From Rhizobium ruizarguesonis (GTDB lineage Bacteria; Pseudomonadota; Alphaproteobacteria; Rhizobiales; Rhizobiaceae), in assembly GCF_012349115.1 (NCBI RefSeq), contig NZ_PQIG01000122.1, positions 1 to 64,000 of the forward strand: 64,000 bases of DNA, in the 5' to 3' direction. This document shows, piece after piece, positions 24,603 through 33,112 of the stretch. The position numbers were made by a program, and so were the translations under genes. The notes below the pieces were generated by a model that saw nothing but the letters and a program-made list of their open reading frames with translations, made no database searches and had not been told where the DNA came from. Numbering within the stretch: position 1 is the first letter of the stretch; the number at the start of each line of letters is the position of its first letter.

Positions 24603-26639
24603 ATGCCGGACATCTCACAAGCTCCGAAGACATTCCCAGCTCCCAAGGATCAGCACCTCCGGGATCTCGCCGACTGCATCCGTTTCCTCTCCATGGATGC
24701 GGTTCAACAGGCAAAGAGCGGTCATCCCGGCATGCCGATGGGCATGGCCGACATCGCGGCGGTGCTTTTTTCCGAGTTTCTGAAATTCGATGCCGCCGAT
24801 CCCTATTGGTTCGATCGCGACCGCTTCGTCATTTCCAACGGTCACGGCTCAATGCTGCTCTATAGCCTGCTCTATCTGACGGGCTACAAGGACATGACCA
24901 TCGAAGAGATCAAACGCTTCCGCCAGATCGACAGCCGCACGGCGGGTCACCCCGAATATCGCCACGCCACCGGCATCGAAACGACGACCGGTCCGCTGGG
25001 GCAGGGGATTGCAAATTCTGTCGGTCTCGCACTCGGCGAGCGGATCATGAATGCCTCGTTCGGCGACAATCTGGTCAATCACCACACCTATGTCTTCCTG
25101 GGTGACGGCTGCCTGATGGAAGGCATCAGCCACGAGGCGATATCGCTTGCCGGACATCTGAAGCTCGGCAAGCTCATCGCCTTCTGGGACGACAACTCGA
25201 TCTCGATCGACGGTGCGACCAGCCTTGCTGAATCCGATGACCATCCGGCGCGTTTCCGCGCGGCGAACTGGCATGTCCAGCAAATCGACGGTCACGATAC
25301 CGATGCGATCCGCGCCGCAATCATCGAAGCGCAGAAGGTGACGGATCGGCCGTCGATGATTGCCTGCAAAACCATCATCGGCTTCGGTTTCCCGACCAGG
25401 GCGGGAACGCAGAAGGCCCATAGCGACGCGCCTGGTGAAGACGAGATCGCCGGGGCCCGCAAGATCCTCGGTTGGACATCGCCTCCCTTCGAAATACCGG
25501 AAGCGCTTCTCAACGACTGGCGAAAGATCGGCGCGAAAGGCGGGCCGGCGCGGATGGCCTGGGCGGTCCGTGTCCAGACCGCTTCGCCGGACAAGCGAGA
25601 CGATTTTGAGCGGCGCATGAACGGAGAACTGCCGTCCGGTTGGCGCGCTGCCATCGCTGCGGCAAAGCAGGAACTTTCAGGTTCCGAAAAGGATCTCGCC
25701 ACCCGTCAGGCGAGCGGCATCGTGCTCAACCATCTCTTCGATGCGATCCCCGAGCTTCTTGGCGGCTCGGCGGATCTGACGCCTTCAAACAACACCAAGG
25801 CCAAGAACCAGGTCGAGATCAAGCCCGGGGAATATGGCGGATCCTATCTCCACTATGGTGTCCGCGAGCATGGCATGGCGGCCACGATGAACGGCCTGGC
25901 GCTGCATGGAGGGCTTATTCCCTATGGCGGCACGTTCCTGACATTTTCCGACTATTGCCGCCCGGCGATCCGGCTCGCGGCGATCATGGAGGTGCGTTCG
26001 ATCTTCGTGATGACACATGACTCGATCGGATTGGGCGAGGACGGGCCGACACATCAGCCGATCGAACATCTGAGCGCATTGCGCGCAATTCCCCGGCTCG
26101 CTGTCTATCGCCCGGGCGATCCGATCGAAACGGCCGAGTGCTGGGAGGCGATCATGGATGCGCCACGGCAGGCAGCACTGATTGCTCTGTCCCGCCAGCC
26201 AATGCCGCTTTTACGCCGCGACCCGTCCGACGAGAACCGCTCGGCAAGGGGAGCCTACGTTCTCCAGGAAGCTGAAGGCGGCGAGCGGCAACTGACGATC
26301 CTTGCCTCCGGCTCGGAACTGCATCTGGCGGTCGAAGCCCGCTCGGTGCTGCAGGACGAGGGTATTCGCACCGCCGTTGTTTCGATGCCGTGCAGGCTGC
26401 TATTCGAGAAGCAGGATGCCGCCTACAAGAAATCGGTGCTGGGCGGCAGCCGAGCCAGGGTCGCCGTCGAAGCAGCCGTGCAGGATTCCTGGGACCGCTA
26501 TCTCGGCTTGGACGGCGTATTCGTCGGCATGCATGAATTCGGAGCATCCGGCAAAATCGATGACGTTTACAAGAAGTTCGATATCACCACAGACGCAGTG
26601 ATACGTGCCGGACGTGAGGTGGCCGGAAAGCAGGCCTAG
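24603..26639 (+). CDS. tkt: Transketolase
   Basis: Transketolase moves two-carbon units between sugar phosphates in the pentose phosphate pathway, using thiamine diphosphate. The 678-residue length is normal. Motifs include SGHPGMPMGMADI, the ThDP/Mg motif GDGCLMEGISHEA with the distal asparagine of DDNSISIDG, HSDAPGEDE, and the pyrimidine-domain REHGMAATMNGLALHGG. Start is the ATG at 24603 behind AAGGAG. A plasmid-borne copy is probably a second isozyme supporting pentose and pentitol use, consistent with the polyol operon at 13.6-18.4 kb; that link is inference. Confidence 0.95.
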   Translation: MPDISQAPKTFPAPKDQHLRDLADCIRFLSMDAVQQAKSGHPGMPMGMADIAAVLFSEFLKFDAADPYWFDRDRFVISNGHGSMLLYSLLYLTGYKDMTIEEIKRFRQIDSRTAGHPEYRHATGIETTTGPLGQGIANSVGLALGERIMNASFGDNLVNHHTYVFLGDGCLMEGISHEAISLAGHLKLGKLIAFWDDNSISIDGATSLAESDDHPARFRAANWHVQQIDGHDTDAIRAAIIEAQKVTDRPSMIACKTIIGFGFPTRAGTQKAHSDAPGEDEIAGARKILGWTSPPFEIPEALLNDWRKIGAKGGPARMAWAVRVQTASPDKRDDFERRMNGELPSGWRAAIAAAKQELSGSEKDLATRQASGIVLNHLFDAIPELLGGSADLTPSNNTKAKNQVEIKPGEYGGSYLHYGVREHGMAATMNGLALHGGLIPYGGTFLTFSDYCRPAIRLAAIMEVRSIFVMTHDSIGLGEDGPTHQPIEHLSALRAIPRLAVYRPGDPIETAECWEAIMDAPRQAALIALSRQPMPLLRRDPSDENRSARGAYVLQEAEGGERQLTILASGSELHLAVEARSVLQDEGIRTAVVSMPCRLLFEKQDAAYKKSVLGGSRARVAVEAAVQDSWDRYLGLDGVFVGMHEFGASGKIDDVYKKFDITTDAVIRAGREVAGKQA

Positions 26640-26696
26640 CGTCGCGAACCGGAGCCCATAGGCGGTCCCCAAGCAGGCGACCAGGTCGAGCGCCCC

Positions 26697-26885
26697 TTAT
26701 CTAAATCTTGGGGCGCGCTTGGCATTGTGGATCAGCTCGGAGGCAGTCGCGAACGGCCCGAAAAGTTTGAGCAGCAGCGCTTGTTCCCCGGTATCTATGC
26801 GGTGACGCGCGCAAAACTCGGTCACGGACCAGACTTTCGTCAGATCGTCTGTTTCCATTTGCCTGGGTTCGATGTGTTCGGTCAC
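26697..26885 (-). CDS. Small hypothetical protein
   Basis: A 62-residue protein starting at the GTG at 26885 behind GGAGGA. The core DDLTKVWSVTEFCARHRIDT and GEQALLLKLFGPFATASELI is well formed and looks like a small helical domain, common as uncharacterised short proteins in rhizobia. No function can be assigned. Confidence 0.6.
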   Translation of the reverse strand: MTEHIEPRQMETDDLTKVWSVTEFCARHRIDTGEQALLLKLFGPFATASELIHNAKRAPRFR

Positions 26886-26989
26886 GGCGTGTCCTCCGAA
26901 CAACGAGACTACGCTGCCCCGGCATTTATAAGAACTAGCTAAAAAGTATTATGCCGCTTTGCAGACCGGCTGAATATGACATGCGGATA

Positions 26990-27020
26990 TATGAAAACGC
27001 CCGCCGATTGCGCGGCGGGC
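26990..27020 (-). terminator. Intrinsic terminator of the RapA-like gene
   Basis: Arms GCCCGCCG (26999-27006) and CGGCGGGC (27013-27020) form a perfect 8-bp GC stem with a 6-base loop. On the minus strand the stem is followed by GTTTTCAT. It lies just past the stop at 27050. Confidence 0.75.
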
Positions 27021-27049
27021 GGTGTCTCTCACTGATTTCTCGCAAGTGA

Positions 27050-27763
27050 TCAAACGAGATGAGCGTCGGTGCCCGTGATGTTGAGCGTCAGAACGCCAAC
27101 ATCCGTGTGGCCTTCGCCATCGGAGATCTTGTAGTACTGGACGGTTTCCGTGACGTTCTGACCGGCAGTCAGGTCTTCCGTCAGCGTGTAGGTGAATTCG
27201 CCATTCGGCTTGACGTGGAAGATGCCATGGTCGCCGACGATGTCGGTAACAGCGTCGACGCCGCTCTTGGCGCTGACGTTCGTGCCGTCGAACTGACGAA
27301 GGAAGAGCTTGCCGTTGTCGCCGGCAATGTCGTTGTCCAGAACGTTACCGCCGATGGCGCTACCTTCGTTGAAGCTGTAGTGGTCGTCGACAGCGATCGG
27401 CTTTACCTGGGTTACGCCCTGGATGTTCAGAGTGAACAGGCCGACATCGGTATGACCGCTGCCATCGGAAATCTTGTACGAGACCTTCTCCTGGAGCAAT
27501 TCACCGTTGGTGAAGCCGATCTTGGCCGCATCGCTCAGGACATAGGTGTAGCTGCCATCGGGCTTGACGAAGAAGGTGCCGTAGTCGCCCTGGATCTCGG
27601 TGACCTGGCTGTTGCCGCTCTTGGCGCCAACGCTTGCGCCATCAAAGGCGCGCAGGAACAGGTGGCCGTTGTCGGATGAATCGTTGGAAAGCAGATTTCC
27701 GGAAATAACGTCGGTTTCTTTAAATGTTGCACTATCATCAGTTGCATGAATTGGCGAAGCCAT
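27050..27763 (-). CDS. RapA-like secreted adhesin with two cadherin-like repeats
   Basis: A 237-residue acidic protein made of two tandem homologous domains of about 110 residues (about 8-115 and 122-232). Each has an opening like DDxxxFxE...N(V/L)L.ND, a middle GHLFLRAFDG or GKLFLRQFDG followed by AKSG, then GDYGTFFVKPDGSYTYVL or GDHGIFHVKPNGEFTYTL, then YKISDG.GHTDVG. This matches the Ra/cadherin-like domains of the R. leguminosarum Rap proteins, about 24-kDa calcium-binding, polysaccharide-associated adhesins exported by the PrsD-PrsE type I system. No N-terminal signal peptide is seen, as expected for type I export. Preceded by GAGGAGAG; a terminator follows. Confidence 0.85.
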   Translation of the reverse strand: MASPIHATDDSATFKETDVISGNLLSNDSSDNGHLFLRAFDGASVGAKSGNSQVTEIQGDYGTFFVKPDGSYTYVLSDAAKIGFTNGELLQEKVSYKISDGSGHTDVGLFTLNIQGVTQVKPIAVDDHYSFNEGSAIGGNVLDNDIAGDNGKLFLRQFDGTNVSAKSGVDAVTDIVGDHGIFHVKPNGEFTYTLTEDLTAGQNVTETVQYYKISDGEGHTDVGVLTLNITGTDAHLV

Positions 27764-28214
27764 TGCACTCTCCTCAAATTGTTTATTGGCGGGTCAATTT
27801 CGACCTCAGCGAGCGGCTCCTTTAACAACCTATTAATACTACAAGTCAATGGTCTATTTAACAGAAGGTTAATTTCGATGCGGATCTCTCCGTTGCTTCC
27901 ATTCCGGCGGAATAATGTCACTTTCAAGCCAAATTGAAGAAAATTCGACAGAAACTATACCCGGCTAACTTGAATAAGATGGTGCAGAGTATATCTGAAG
28001 GCGATTGGCGACGCCCGCGTCATGCCATCCGGGCTGTCCGTTGCAATTGTGCCCGCCGATACCTATGTTGCTTGAATACCAGATCAGGCGGAAATCTGAG
28101 CCCTTGCTGGCTCATGATTGAGCGCTTGCTCATCCCTGCGCACGGTTATGGCTGCGTGACGGGCAATCCCACAACAATCGATGATGCCGGCCGAGATCGG
28201 CAAAGGATTTCTTT
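27764..28214. other. Intergenic region upstream of the RapA-like gene
   Basis: About 450 bases, AT-rich near the adhesin gene, with no supported gene. It should hold the adhesin promoter (minus strand) and the promoter of the small-gene/rpsU group (plus strand). I could not identify clear -35/-10 pairs. Confidence 0.4.
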
Positions 28215-28367
28215 TTGAACCACATAAATACAGCCGCCGCGGTTGCGGCGGCGAAACCACGTGACGATGACGAGGCTGTCCGCAGTGCTCCCAGGAACTG
28301 GAAGCCGTTTCCCTGCCTTCTCACCCGCCGCGAATTGCGGGCTCTGATCGCCGAGCAGCTCGGCTGA
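28215..28367 (+). CDS. Small conserved-looking protein upstream of rpsU
   Basis: A 50-residue frame starting at a TTG, seven bases after AAGGA. It begins NHINTAAAVAAAKPRDDDEA and ends RNWKPFPCLLTRRELRALIA then EQLG. The second half is compact and protein-like, and the gene ends 37 bases before rpsU in the same direction. I cannot name it. The position suggests co-transcription with the ribosomal protein gene. Confidence 0.5.
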   Translation: MNHINTAAAVAAAKPRDDDEAVRSAPRNWKPFPCLLTRRELRALIAEQLG

Positions 28368-28404
28368 GCGGCGATCGTCGCGCCACAAACAAGGAGAACT
28401 CGAA

Positions 28405-28641
28405 ATGCAGGTACTCGTCAGAGACAATAATGTCGATCAAGCGCTCAGGGTCTTGAAAAAGAAAATGCAGCGCGAAGGTCTGTTCCGTGAAATGAAGGAA
28501 CGGCGCGCCTATGAGAAGCCGTCCGAACGGCGCGTCAGGGAAAAGGCGCAGGCGATCAGCCGTCAGCGCAAGGCTGCACGCAAGAAGATGCAACGTGAAG
28601 GCCTGCTTGCCGGCCCGAAGCGGGTCACCACTGCCCGCTAG
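28405..28641 (+). CDS. rpsU: 30S ribosomal protein S21
   Basis: A 78-residue, strongly basic protein with the S21 signature: MQVLVRDNNVDQALRVLKKK, then MQREGLFREMKERRAYEKPS and a basic tail. S21 sits near the 3' end of 16S rRNA and aids initiation. A good AAGGAG site precedes it. Rhizobia commonly carry extra rpsU genes, so this plasmid copy is probably a paralogue of a chromosomal gene and may change initiation under particular conditions. Confidence 0.95.
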   Translation: MQVLVRDNNVDQALRVLKKKMQREGLFREMKERRAYEKPSERRVREKAQAISRQRKAARKKMQREGLLAGPKRVTTAR

Positions 28642-28701
28642 CAACCATTCCCAACCGGATTTTCCGGACTTCAGTGGGCACATTGCCCGAAAGGACAGAC
28701 A

Positions 28702-28896
28702 ATGGACGAACTCAATAGCCTCACCGTTTCGGAAGAACGCCTCGAGGATTGCCGCGATGTCGTGGACCCGGATCTGCAGGATCTGATCCACCGCGCTCTG
28801 ACATCGGGCTTTTCCCGGGAGGAAATCCTCATCGCCGTCAGCGAACTGGTCGCCGAAGACTTCGCAATGGTCATGAAAACCCCAAGCGTCCATTGA
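28702..28896 (+). CDS. Small acidic hypothetical protein
   Basis: A 64-residue acidic protein behind AAAGGACA. MDELNSLTVSEERLEDCRDV and DLQDLIHRALTSGFSREEIL suggest two or three amphipathic helices. It lies between rpsU and an AlkB-like gene, all in one direction with short gaps, so co-transcription is likely. The family is unknown to me. Confidence 0.65.
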   Translation: MDELNSLTVSEERLEDCRDVVDPDLQDLIHRALTSGFSREEILIAVSELVAEDFAMVMKTPSVH

Positions 28897-28908
28897 GGCA
28901 CGAGCGCA

Positions 28909-29487
28909 GTGAGCATCAGCGTGCAGGAGGATCTCTTTCGTGCGGCGAACCGGACGCTCCCTGAGGGGTTCCGATATTCTGCTGAGATCGTTTCCCCGGA
29001 TCTTCAGCGCATGGTTCTTGAGGCAATGCCGACCCTTGCCTTCAAAGCCTTCGACTTTCATGGGTTTGAGGGCAAGCGCAGGACGGTTTCCTTCGGCTGG
29101 AAATACGACTTCGACAGCCAGCGTGTCAGAAGAGCCGATGCGATGCCGTCGGTGCTGCTTTCCATTCGCGAAGTGGTGGCGCGCTTCGCCGGCGTCGAGC
29201 CCGATGCGCTCGTGCAGGCGCTGGTCACTGAGTATGGCCCGGGTGCTCCGATCGGCTGGCACAAGGACAAATTCGTCTTCGGCCGGGTCGTCGGTGTCTC
29301 CTTGCTCTCGTCTTGCACCTTCAGGCTCAGGCGGCTTGACGGTGCCAAATGGCAGCGGCGATCGCTCGTCCTTGAACCCGGCTCGGCCTATCTCATGGCT
29401 GGCGCTTCAAGAACGCTCTGGGAACATTCCATCCCGCCCGTCGACCGCCTGCGTTATTCGATCACCTTCAGGGAATTGGCTGAATAG
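28909..29487 (+). CDS. AlkB-like 2-oxoglutarate/Fe(II) dioxygenase
   Basis: A 192-residue protein starting with GTG at 28909, 13 bases after the previous stop. Iron-binding and substrate motifs of the AlkB family are present: IGWHKDKFVFG with the HxD pair, the strand VGVSLLSSCTFRLRR, and a distal histidine followed by arginines (LWEHSIPPVDRLRYSITFR), where RxxxxxR contacts 2-oxoglutarate. Such enzymes remove alkyl groups from nucleic acids or modify other substrates. The N-terminal PEGFRYSAEIVSPDLQ is typical of the proteobacterial subgroup. Confidence 0.88.
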   Translation: MSISVQEDLFRAANRTLPEGFRYSAEIVSPDLQRMVLEAMPTLAFKAFDFHGFEGKRRTVSFGWKYDFDSQRVRRADAMPSVLLSIREVVARFAGVEPDALVQALVTEYGPGAPIGWHKDKFVFGRVVGVSLLSSCTFRLRRLDGAKWQRRSLVLEPGSAYLMAGASRTLWEHSIPPVDRLRYSITFRELAE

Positions 29488-29553
29488 ACCGCCCATTGGG
29501 AACATCGGCCTCGGCAGATGGTTACTTCGTCTTTTGCACAGATGGAGATGACG

Positions 29554-30033
29554 ATGGCAGAGCATGACGATGCGACGCGGGTATGGGAGTTGATCGACAA
29601 GATCGGGTTTTGCATGCTGACGACCCGTAACGGCGACGATCTCAAAGCCCGCCCGATGTCCGCCTATACCGCGCAGCTCGAGAATGCGATCTATTTTCTG
29701 ACGGATGTCAGCAGTCACAAGGACGATGAGATCGCCCGCTGGCCAAACGTGTGTCTGGCCTTTGCCGACACCAAGGGACAGAAATATGTTTCCGTATCGG
29801 GGACGGCCGAGGTGCAGAACGACCGGGAGAAGATCAGGGAATTATGGGCGACGCCGGCAAAGGCGTGGTGGGACAGCCCCGACGATCCTTCCATCCGCAT
29901 CCTCAAGATGACCCCGTCTTCGGCCGAATATTGGGACAGCCCGGGCACCATCATCAGCTATATCAAGATGGCCGCCGCCGCGGTCTCGAACAGCAAACCT
30001 GATATGGGCGACAATGCCGAGGTCAAGCTTTGA
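29554..30033 (+). CDS. Pyridoxamine 5'-phosphate oxidase-like protein (general stress protein 26 type)
   Basis: About 159 residues from the ATG at 29554; upstream in-frame ATGs at 29542 and 29548 are possible. The split-barrel flavin-binding fold is indicated by VWELIDKIGFCMLTTRNGDD, ARPMSAYTAQLENAIYFLTD and VCLAFADTKGQKYVSVSG. It ends with the AWWDSPDDPSIRILKM segment typical of the stress-protein branch. The ligand is probably FMN/FAD or F420-like; function unproven. Confidence 0.85.
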   Translation: MAEHDDATRVWELIDKIGFCMLTTRNGDDLKARPMSAYTAQLENAIYFLTDVSSHKDDEIARWPNVCLAFADTKGQKYVSVSGTAEVQNDREKIRELWATPAKAWWDSPDDPSIRILKMTPSSAEYWDSPGTIISYIKMAAAAVSNSKPDMGDNAEVKL

Positions 30034-30075
30034 CGCATGGAAGCGCTCAACGACGGTCCTTCTGGCCGCAGAACA

Positions 30076-30987
30076 TCAAGCCTGATTGGCTGATGCCTTG
30101 ACGAAATCGATGAATGCCCTCAGCGGCGCCGGCACCAGCCGGCGTCCAGGATAATAGAGAAACGGCCCAGAGAAGCGCTGCCACCACGGTTGGAGGATGG
30201 GCTCGAGCGCGCCGCTGTCGATATGCGGGCGCAACCAGTCCTCGAAGAGGCAGACGATCCCTGTTCCCGATATCGCTGCATCGACGGCCAGGTCGGTCGC
30301 ACCGCCGACCCGCACGATCAGCGGGCCCGTCGGATCGACCCGCACGATCTCGCCATCGCGCTCGAATTCCCACGGCGCCGTCATCGCACCGCTCGAAAAG
30401 CGACCCAACAGACAGGCATGGCCGAGCAGCTCGCTCGGATGTTGCGGCCGGCCACGGCGATCGAGGTAATCGGGGGAGGCGGCAGTGGCAAAGCGCTGGA
30501 CGCGTGGGCCGATCGGTATTGCGATCATATCCTGCTCCAGCCGCTCGTCATAGCGGATGCCGGCGTCGCAGCCGGCCGCGATCACGTCGACAAAGCTCTC
30601 GTCGGTGACCACCTCCAGCCGAATATCGGGATAGGCGGCGAGGAACGGTGGAACGATGGCAGGCAGCACCAGCCGCGCCGCGCTGACCGGCACATTGAGG
30701 CGCAACGCACCGGCCGGCCTGTCGCGAAAACCGTTGACGACGTCGAGGGCAGACTCCACCTCGCTCAAAGCAGGGCCGAGCCGCTCCAGCAAGCCCTTGC
30801 CCGCTTCGGTCGGGACGACGCTGCGGGTCGTCCGGTTGAGGAGCCTGACGCCGAGCTGGGCCTCCAGGCGACGCACCGCTTCACTGAGGAAGGAGGCGCT
30901 GCTGCCGCTTACGCGCGCGCCCTCGCGAAAACCCCCGGCACGCGCCACGGCAACGAAGGCATTGAGATCACCCAGATCTGCTTTCAC
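30076..30987 (-). CDS. LysR-family regulator
   Basis: About 303 residues. The N-terminal winged helix reads LNAFVAVARAGGFREGARVS, then FLSEAVRRLEAQLGVRLLNR and TTRSVVPTEAG. The effector domain follows (RLNVPVSAARLVLPAIVPPF, VDVIAAGCDAGIRY). I chose the GTG at 30987 with GGAG upstream. It is divergent from an aldo-keto reductase gene, which it probably controls. The intervening DNA holds unusual tandem repeats. Confidence 0.9.
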   Translation of the reverse strand: MKADLGDLNAFVAVARAGGFREGARVSGSSASFLSEAVRRLEAQLGVRLLNRTTRSVVPTEAGKGLLERLGPALSEVESALDVVNGFRDRPAGALRLNVPVSAARLVLPAIVPPFLAAYPDIRLEVVTDESFVDVIAAGCDAGIRYDERLEQDMIAIPIGPRVQRFATAASPDYLDRRGRPQHPSELLGHACLLGRFSSGAMTAPWEFERDGEIVRVDPTGPLIVRVGGATDLAVDAAISGTGIVCLFEDWLRPHIDSGALEPILQPWWQRFSGPFLYYPGRRLVPAPLRAFIDFVKASANQA

Positions 30988-31046
30988 TGTTCGCCACTCC
31001 GCACAGCCCGTGCGGATTGTAGCCAATTTTCACACGTGCCGACAAT

Positions 31047-31106
31047 GCTTATCTTGGGCTTATCTCTTGCGCTTATCTCTTGGGCCTATCTTGGCGTCAT
31101 CTCTTG
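31047..31106. repeat. Five imperfect tandem repeats in a divergent promoter region
   Basis: Units of 11 to 13 bases: GCTTATCTTGG, GCTTATCTCTTGC, GCTTATCTCTTGG, GCCTATCTTGG and CGTCATCTCTTG, directly upstream of the aldo-keto reductase ribosome site and about 60 bp from the LysR start. Confidence 0.85.
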
Positions 31107-31120
31107 AAAGGAATTAGGTT

Positions 31121-31996
31121 ATGTCCACTACCGATCAGTCCGGCACGTTCAACCTCGGCGGCCGCAGCGTGAAACGGCTCGGCTATGGCGCCATGCAGCT
31201 TGCCGGGCCCGGCGTGTTTGGCCCGCCCAAAGATCATGGCGCGGCCTTGGCCGTGCTGCGAGAGGCGGTCACGAGCGGCGTAAACCACATCGACACCAGC
31301 GACTTCTATGGCCCGCACGTCACCAACCAGATCATCCGTGAAGCGCTGCATCCCTATCGCGACGATCTCGTCATCGTCACCAAGATCGGCGCCCGGCGCG
31401 GCGCGGACGGATCCTGGATTCCGGCCTTCTCGCGCGAAGAGCTGACGGAGGCAGTACACGACAACCTCCGCAATCTCGGCCTCGACGTGCTCGATGTCGT
31501 CAATCTGAGGATCATGTTCGACGTGCACGGCCCGGCCGAAGGGTCGATCGAAGCGCCGCTGACGGTGCTGGCCGATCTTCAGCGGCAAGGCCTGGTGCGT
31601 CACGTCGGGCTGAGCAACGTCACATCCAAGCAGATCACCGAAGGGCGTGGGATCACCGAGATCGTCTGCGTGCAGAACCAGTACAATCTGGCGCATCGGG
31701 CCGACGATGCCCTGATCGACGATCTCGCGCGCGACGGCATTGCCTATGTGCCATTCTTCCCGCTCGGCGGGTTCAGCCCGCTGCAGTCGTCCACCCTGTC
31801 CGATGTCGCCGCACGCCTCAATGCCACGCCTATGCAGGTGGCACTCGCCTGGCTGCTGCGTCGCGCGAAAAACATCCTGCTGATCCCCGGCACGTCGTCC
31901 GTCGGCCATCTCAGGGAGAACCTCGCCGCCGCCGGGCTCGTGCTGCCGGATGACGCCGTGTCGGAATTGAACCGCATGGCTGACGTCGCCGCCTGA
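31121..31996 (+). CDS. Aldo/keto reductase
   Basis: A 291-residue NADPH-dependent TIM-barrel oxidoreductase. Motifs include LGYGAMQLAGPGVFGPP, the aspartate region GVNHIDTSDFYGPHVTN (catalytic Asp and Tyr), VIVTKIGARRG for the lysine, LVRHVGLSNV, and the cofactor-binding end LLIPGTSSVGHLRENL. It is behind AAGGAATTAG. The substrate is unknown. It is divergent from a LysR gene that probably regulates it. Confidence 0.9.
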   Translation: MSTTDQSGTFNLGGRSVKRLGYGAMQLAGPGVFGPPKDHGAALAVLREAVTSGVNHIDTSDFYGPHVTNQIIREALHPYRDDLVIVTKIGARRGADGSWIPAFSREELTEAVHDNLRNLGLDVLDVVNLRIMFDVHGPAEGSIEAPLTVLADLQRQGLVRHVGLSNVTSKQITEGRGITEIVCVQNQYNLAHRADDALIDDLARDGIAYVPFFPLGGFSPLQSSTLSDVAARLNATPMQVALAWLLRRAKNILLIPGTSSVGHLRENLAAAGLVLPDDAVSELNRMADVAA

Positions 31997-32013
31997 AGGT
32001 CGCCGGCGATCCA

Positions 32014-32088
32014 ACGCTACGCCACGCTCTTCCGTGGCGTAGCGTAGCAACCCCTAAATCGATTCCGATTTAGGGCCGCCTTTGCGGC
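32014..32088. terminator. Triple hairpin between convergent genes
   Basis: Three inverted repeats in a row: a perfect 13-bp stem ACGCTACGCCACG/CGTGGCGTAGCGT (32014-32045), a perfect 10-bp stem CCCTAAATCG/CGATTTAGGG (32052-32075), and GCCGC/GCGGC (32075-32088). They separate the aldo-keto reductase and PPK2 genes, which converge. The block probably serves as a bidirectional terminator and looks like a rhizobial palindromic repeat. Confidence 0.7.
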
Positions 32089-32095
32089 TACGCCG

Positions 32096-33010
32096 TCAAT
32101 AGCGCTCCGGCACGAGCATTTCAGGCGGAACCGGCGCCCTGTTGTAATCAGCGTGACGGATGCGGTCCGGCAACTGGATCTCAGGTTTCGGAACATCCTC
32201 GTAAGGGATCTGATCGAGAAGATGGGCAATGCAGTTCAAACGCGCGCGTTTCTTGTCCACAGCCTGTACCACCCACCAGGGTGCGTCCTCCGTGTGCGTC
32301 CGCGCCAGCATTTCTTCCTTGGCTTTGGTGTATTCTTCCCAATGGACACGGCTTTCCATATCCATCGGTGAGAGCTTCCATTGCTTCAGCGGATCGTGGA
32401 TGCGCATCTTGAAGCGGAATTCCTGCTCCTCGTCGGTGATCGAAAACCAGTACTTGATCAGCACGATTCCGGAGCGGACGAGCATCCGTTCGAATTCAGG
32501 CACCGAGCGGAAGAACTCCTCGAGTTCTTCCTCGGTGCAGAATCCCATGACGCGCTCGACTCCGGCGCGATTGTACCAGCTTCGGTCAAAGAGCACCATT
32601 TCGCCGGCGGTCGGAAGGTGCGGGACATAACGCTGGAAATACCATTGATGACGTTCCCGCTCGGTGGGGGCGGGCAGTGCGACCGTCCGGCAAACGCGCG
32701 GATTGAGCCGCTGGGTCACGCGCTTGATCGCGCCACCCTTGCCGGCCGAATCCCGGCCTTCGAACAGCACCACCACCTTCAGCTTCTTATGCTGAACCCA
32801 ATCCTGCAACCGCACCAGTTCATGCTGCAGCCGGAAAAGCTCCCGGAAGTAGATCTTTCGTTCGATCGTCTGCTCCGCTGGTTCCGACATTCCTTCGGCG
32901 ACCAGATCGTCCAGCCGATCTTCCTCCATCTGCATTTCCAGCTCTTCATCGAAGCTGTCGGCGATTTCGGCCTTAATACGGCTGAGCTGGTCCTGGGGTG
33001 TTTGAGTCAT
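32096..33010 (-). CDS. ppk2: Polyphosphate kinase 2
   Basis: A 304-residue class I PPK2, which uses polyphosphate to phosphorylate nucleoside diphosphates, or the reverse. Walker A GRDSAGKGG lies at about residues 85-93, the lid/Walker B segment is VLFDRSWYNRAGVERVMGFC, and RVHWEEYTKAKEEML completes the family pattern. It has an AAGGAAAAGG ribosome site. The family typically acts in phosphate and energy stress. Nothing nearby fixes a partner. Confidence 0.93.
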   Translation of the reverse strand: MTQTPQDQLSRIKAEIADSFDEELEMQMEEDRLDDLVAEGMSEPAEQTIERKIYFRELFRLQHELVRLQDWVQHKKLKVVVLFEGRDSAGKGGAIKRVTQRLNPRVCRTVALPAPTERERHQWYFQRYVPHLPTAGEMVLFDRSWYNRAGVERVMGFCTEEELEEFFRSVPEFERMLVRSGIVLIKYWFSITDEEQEFRFKMRIHDPLKQWKLSPMDMESRVHWEEYTKAKEEMLARTHTEDAPWWVVQAVDKKRARLNCIAHLLDQIPYEDVPKPEIQLPDRIRHADYNRAPVPPEMLVPERY

Positions 33011-33112
33011 GGCCTTTTCCTTCCTGCTGATTTCGACAGGAGCATGTCACTGCGAAGTTTGTGTGACGGTTCGGCTAACCCAAAGCCGGAACAGCCACGT
33101 CCCGATCCGGGA

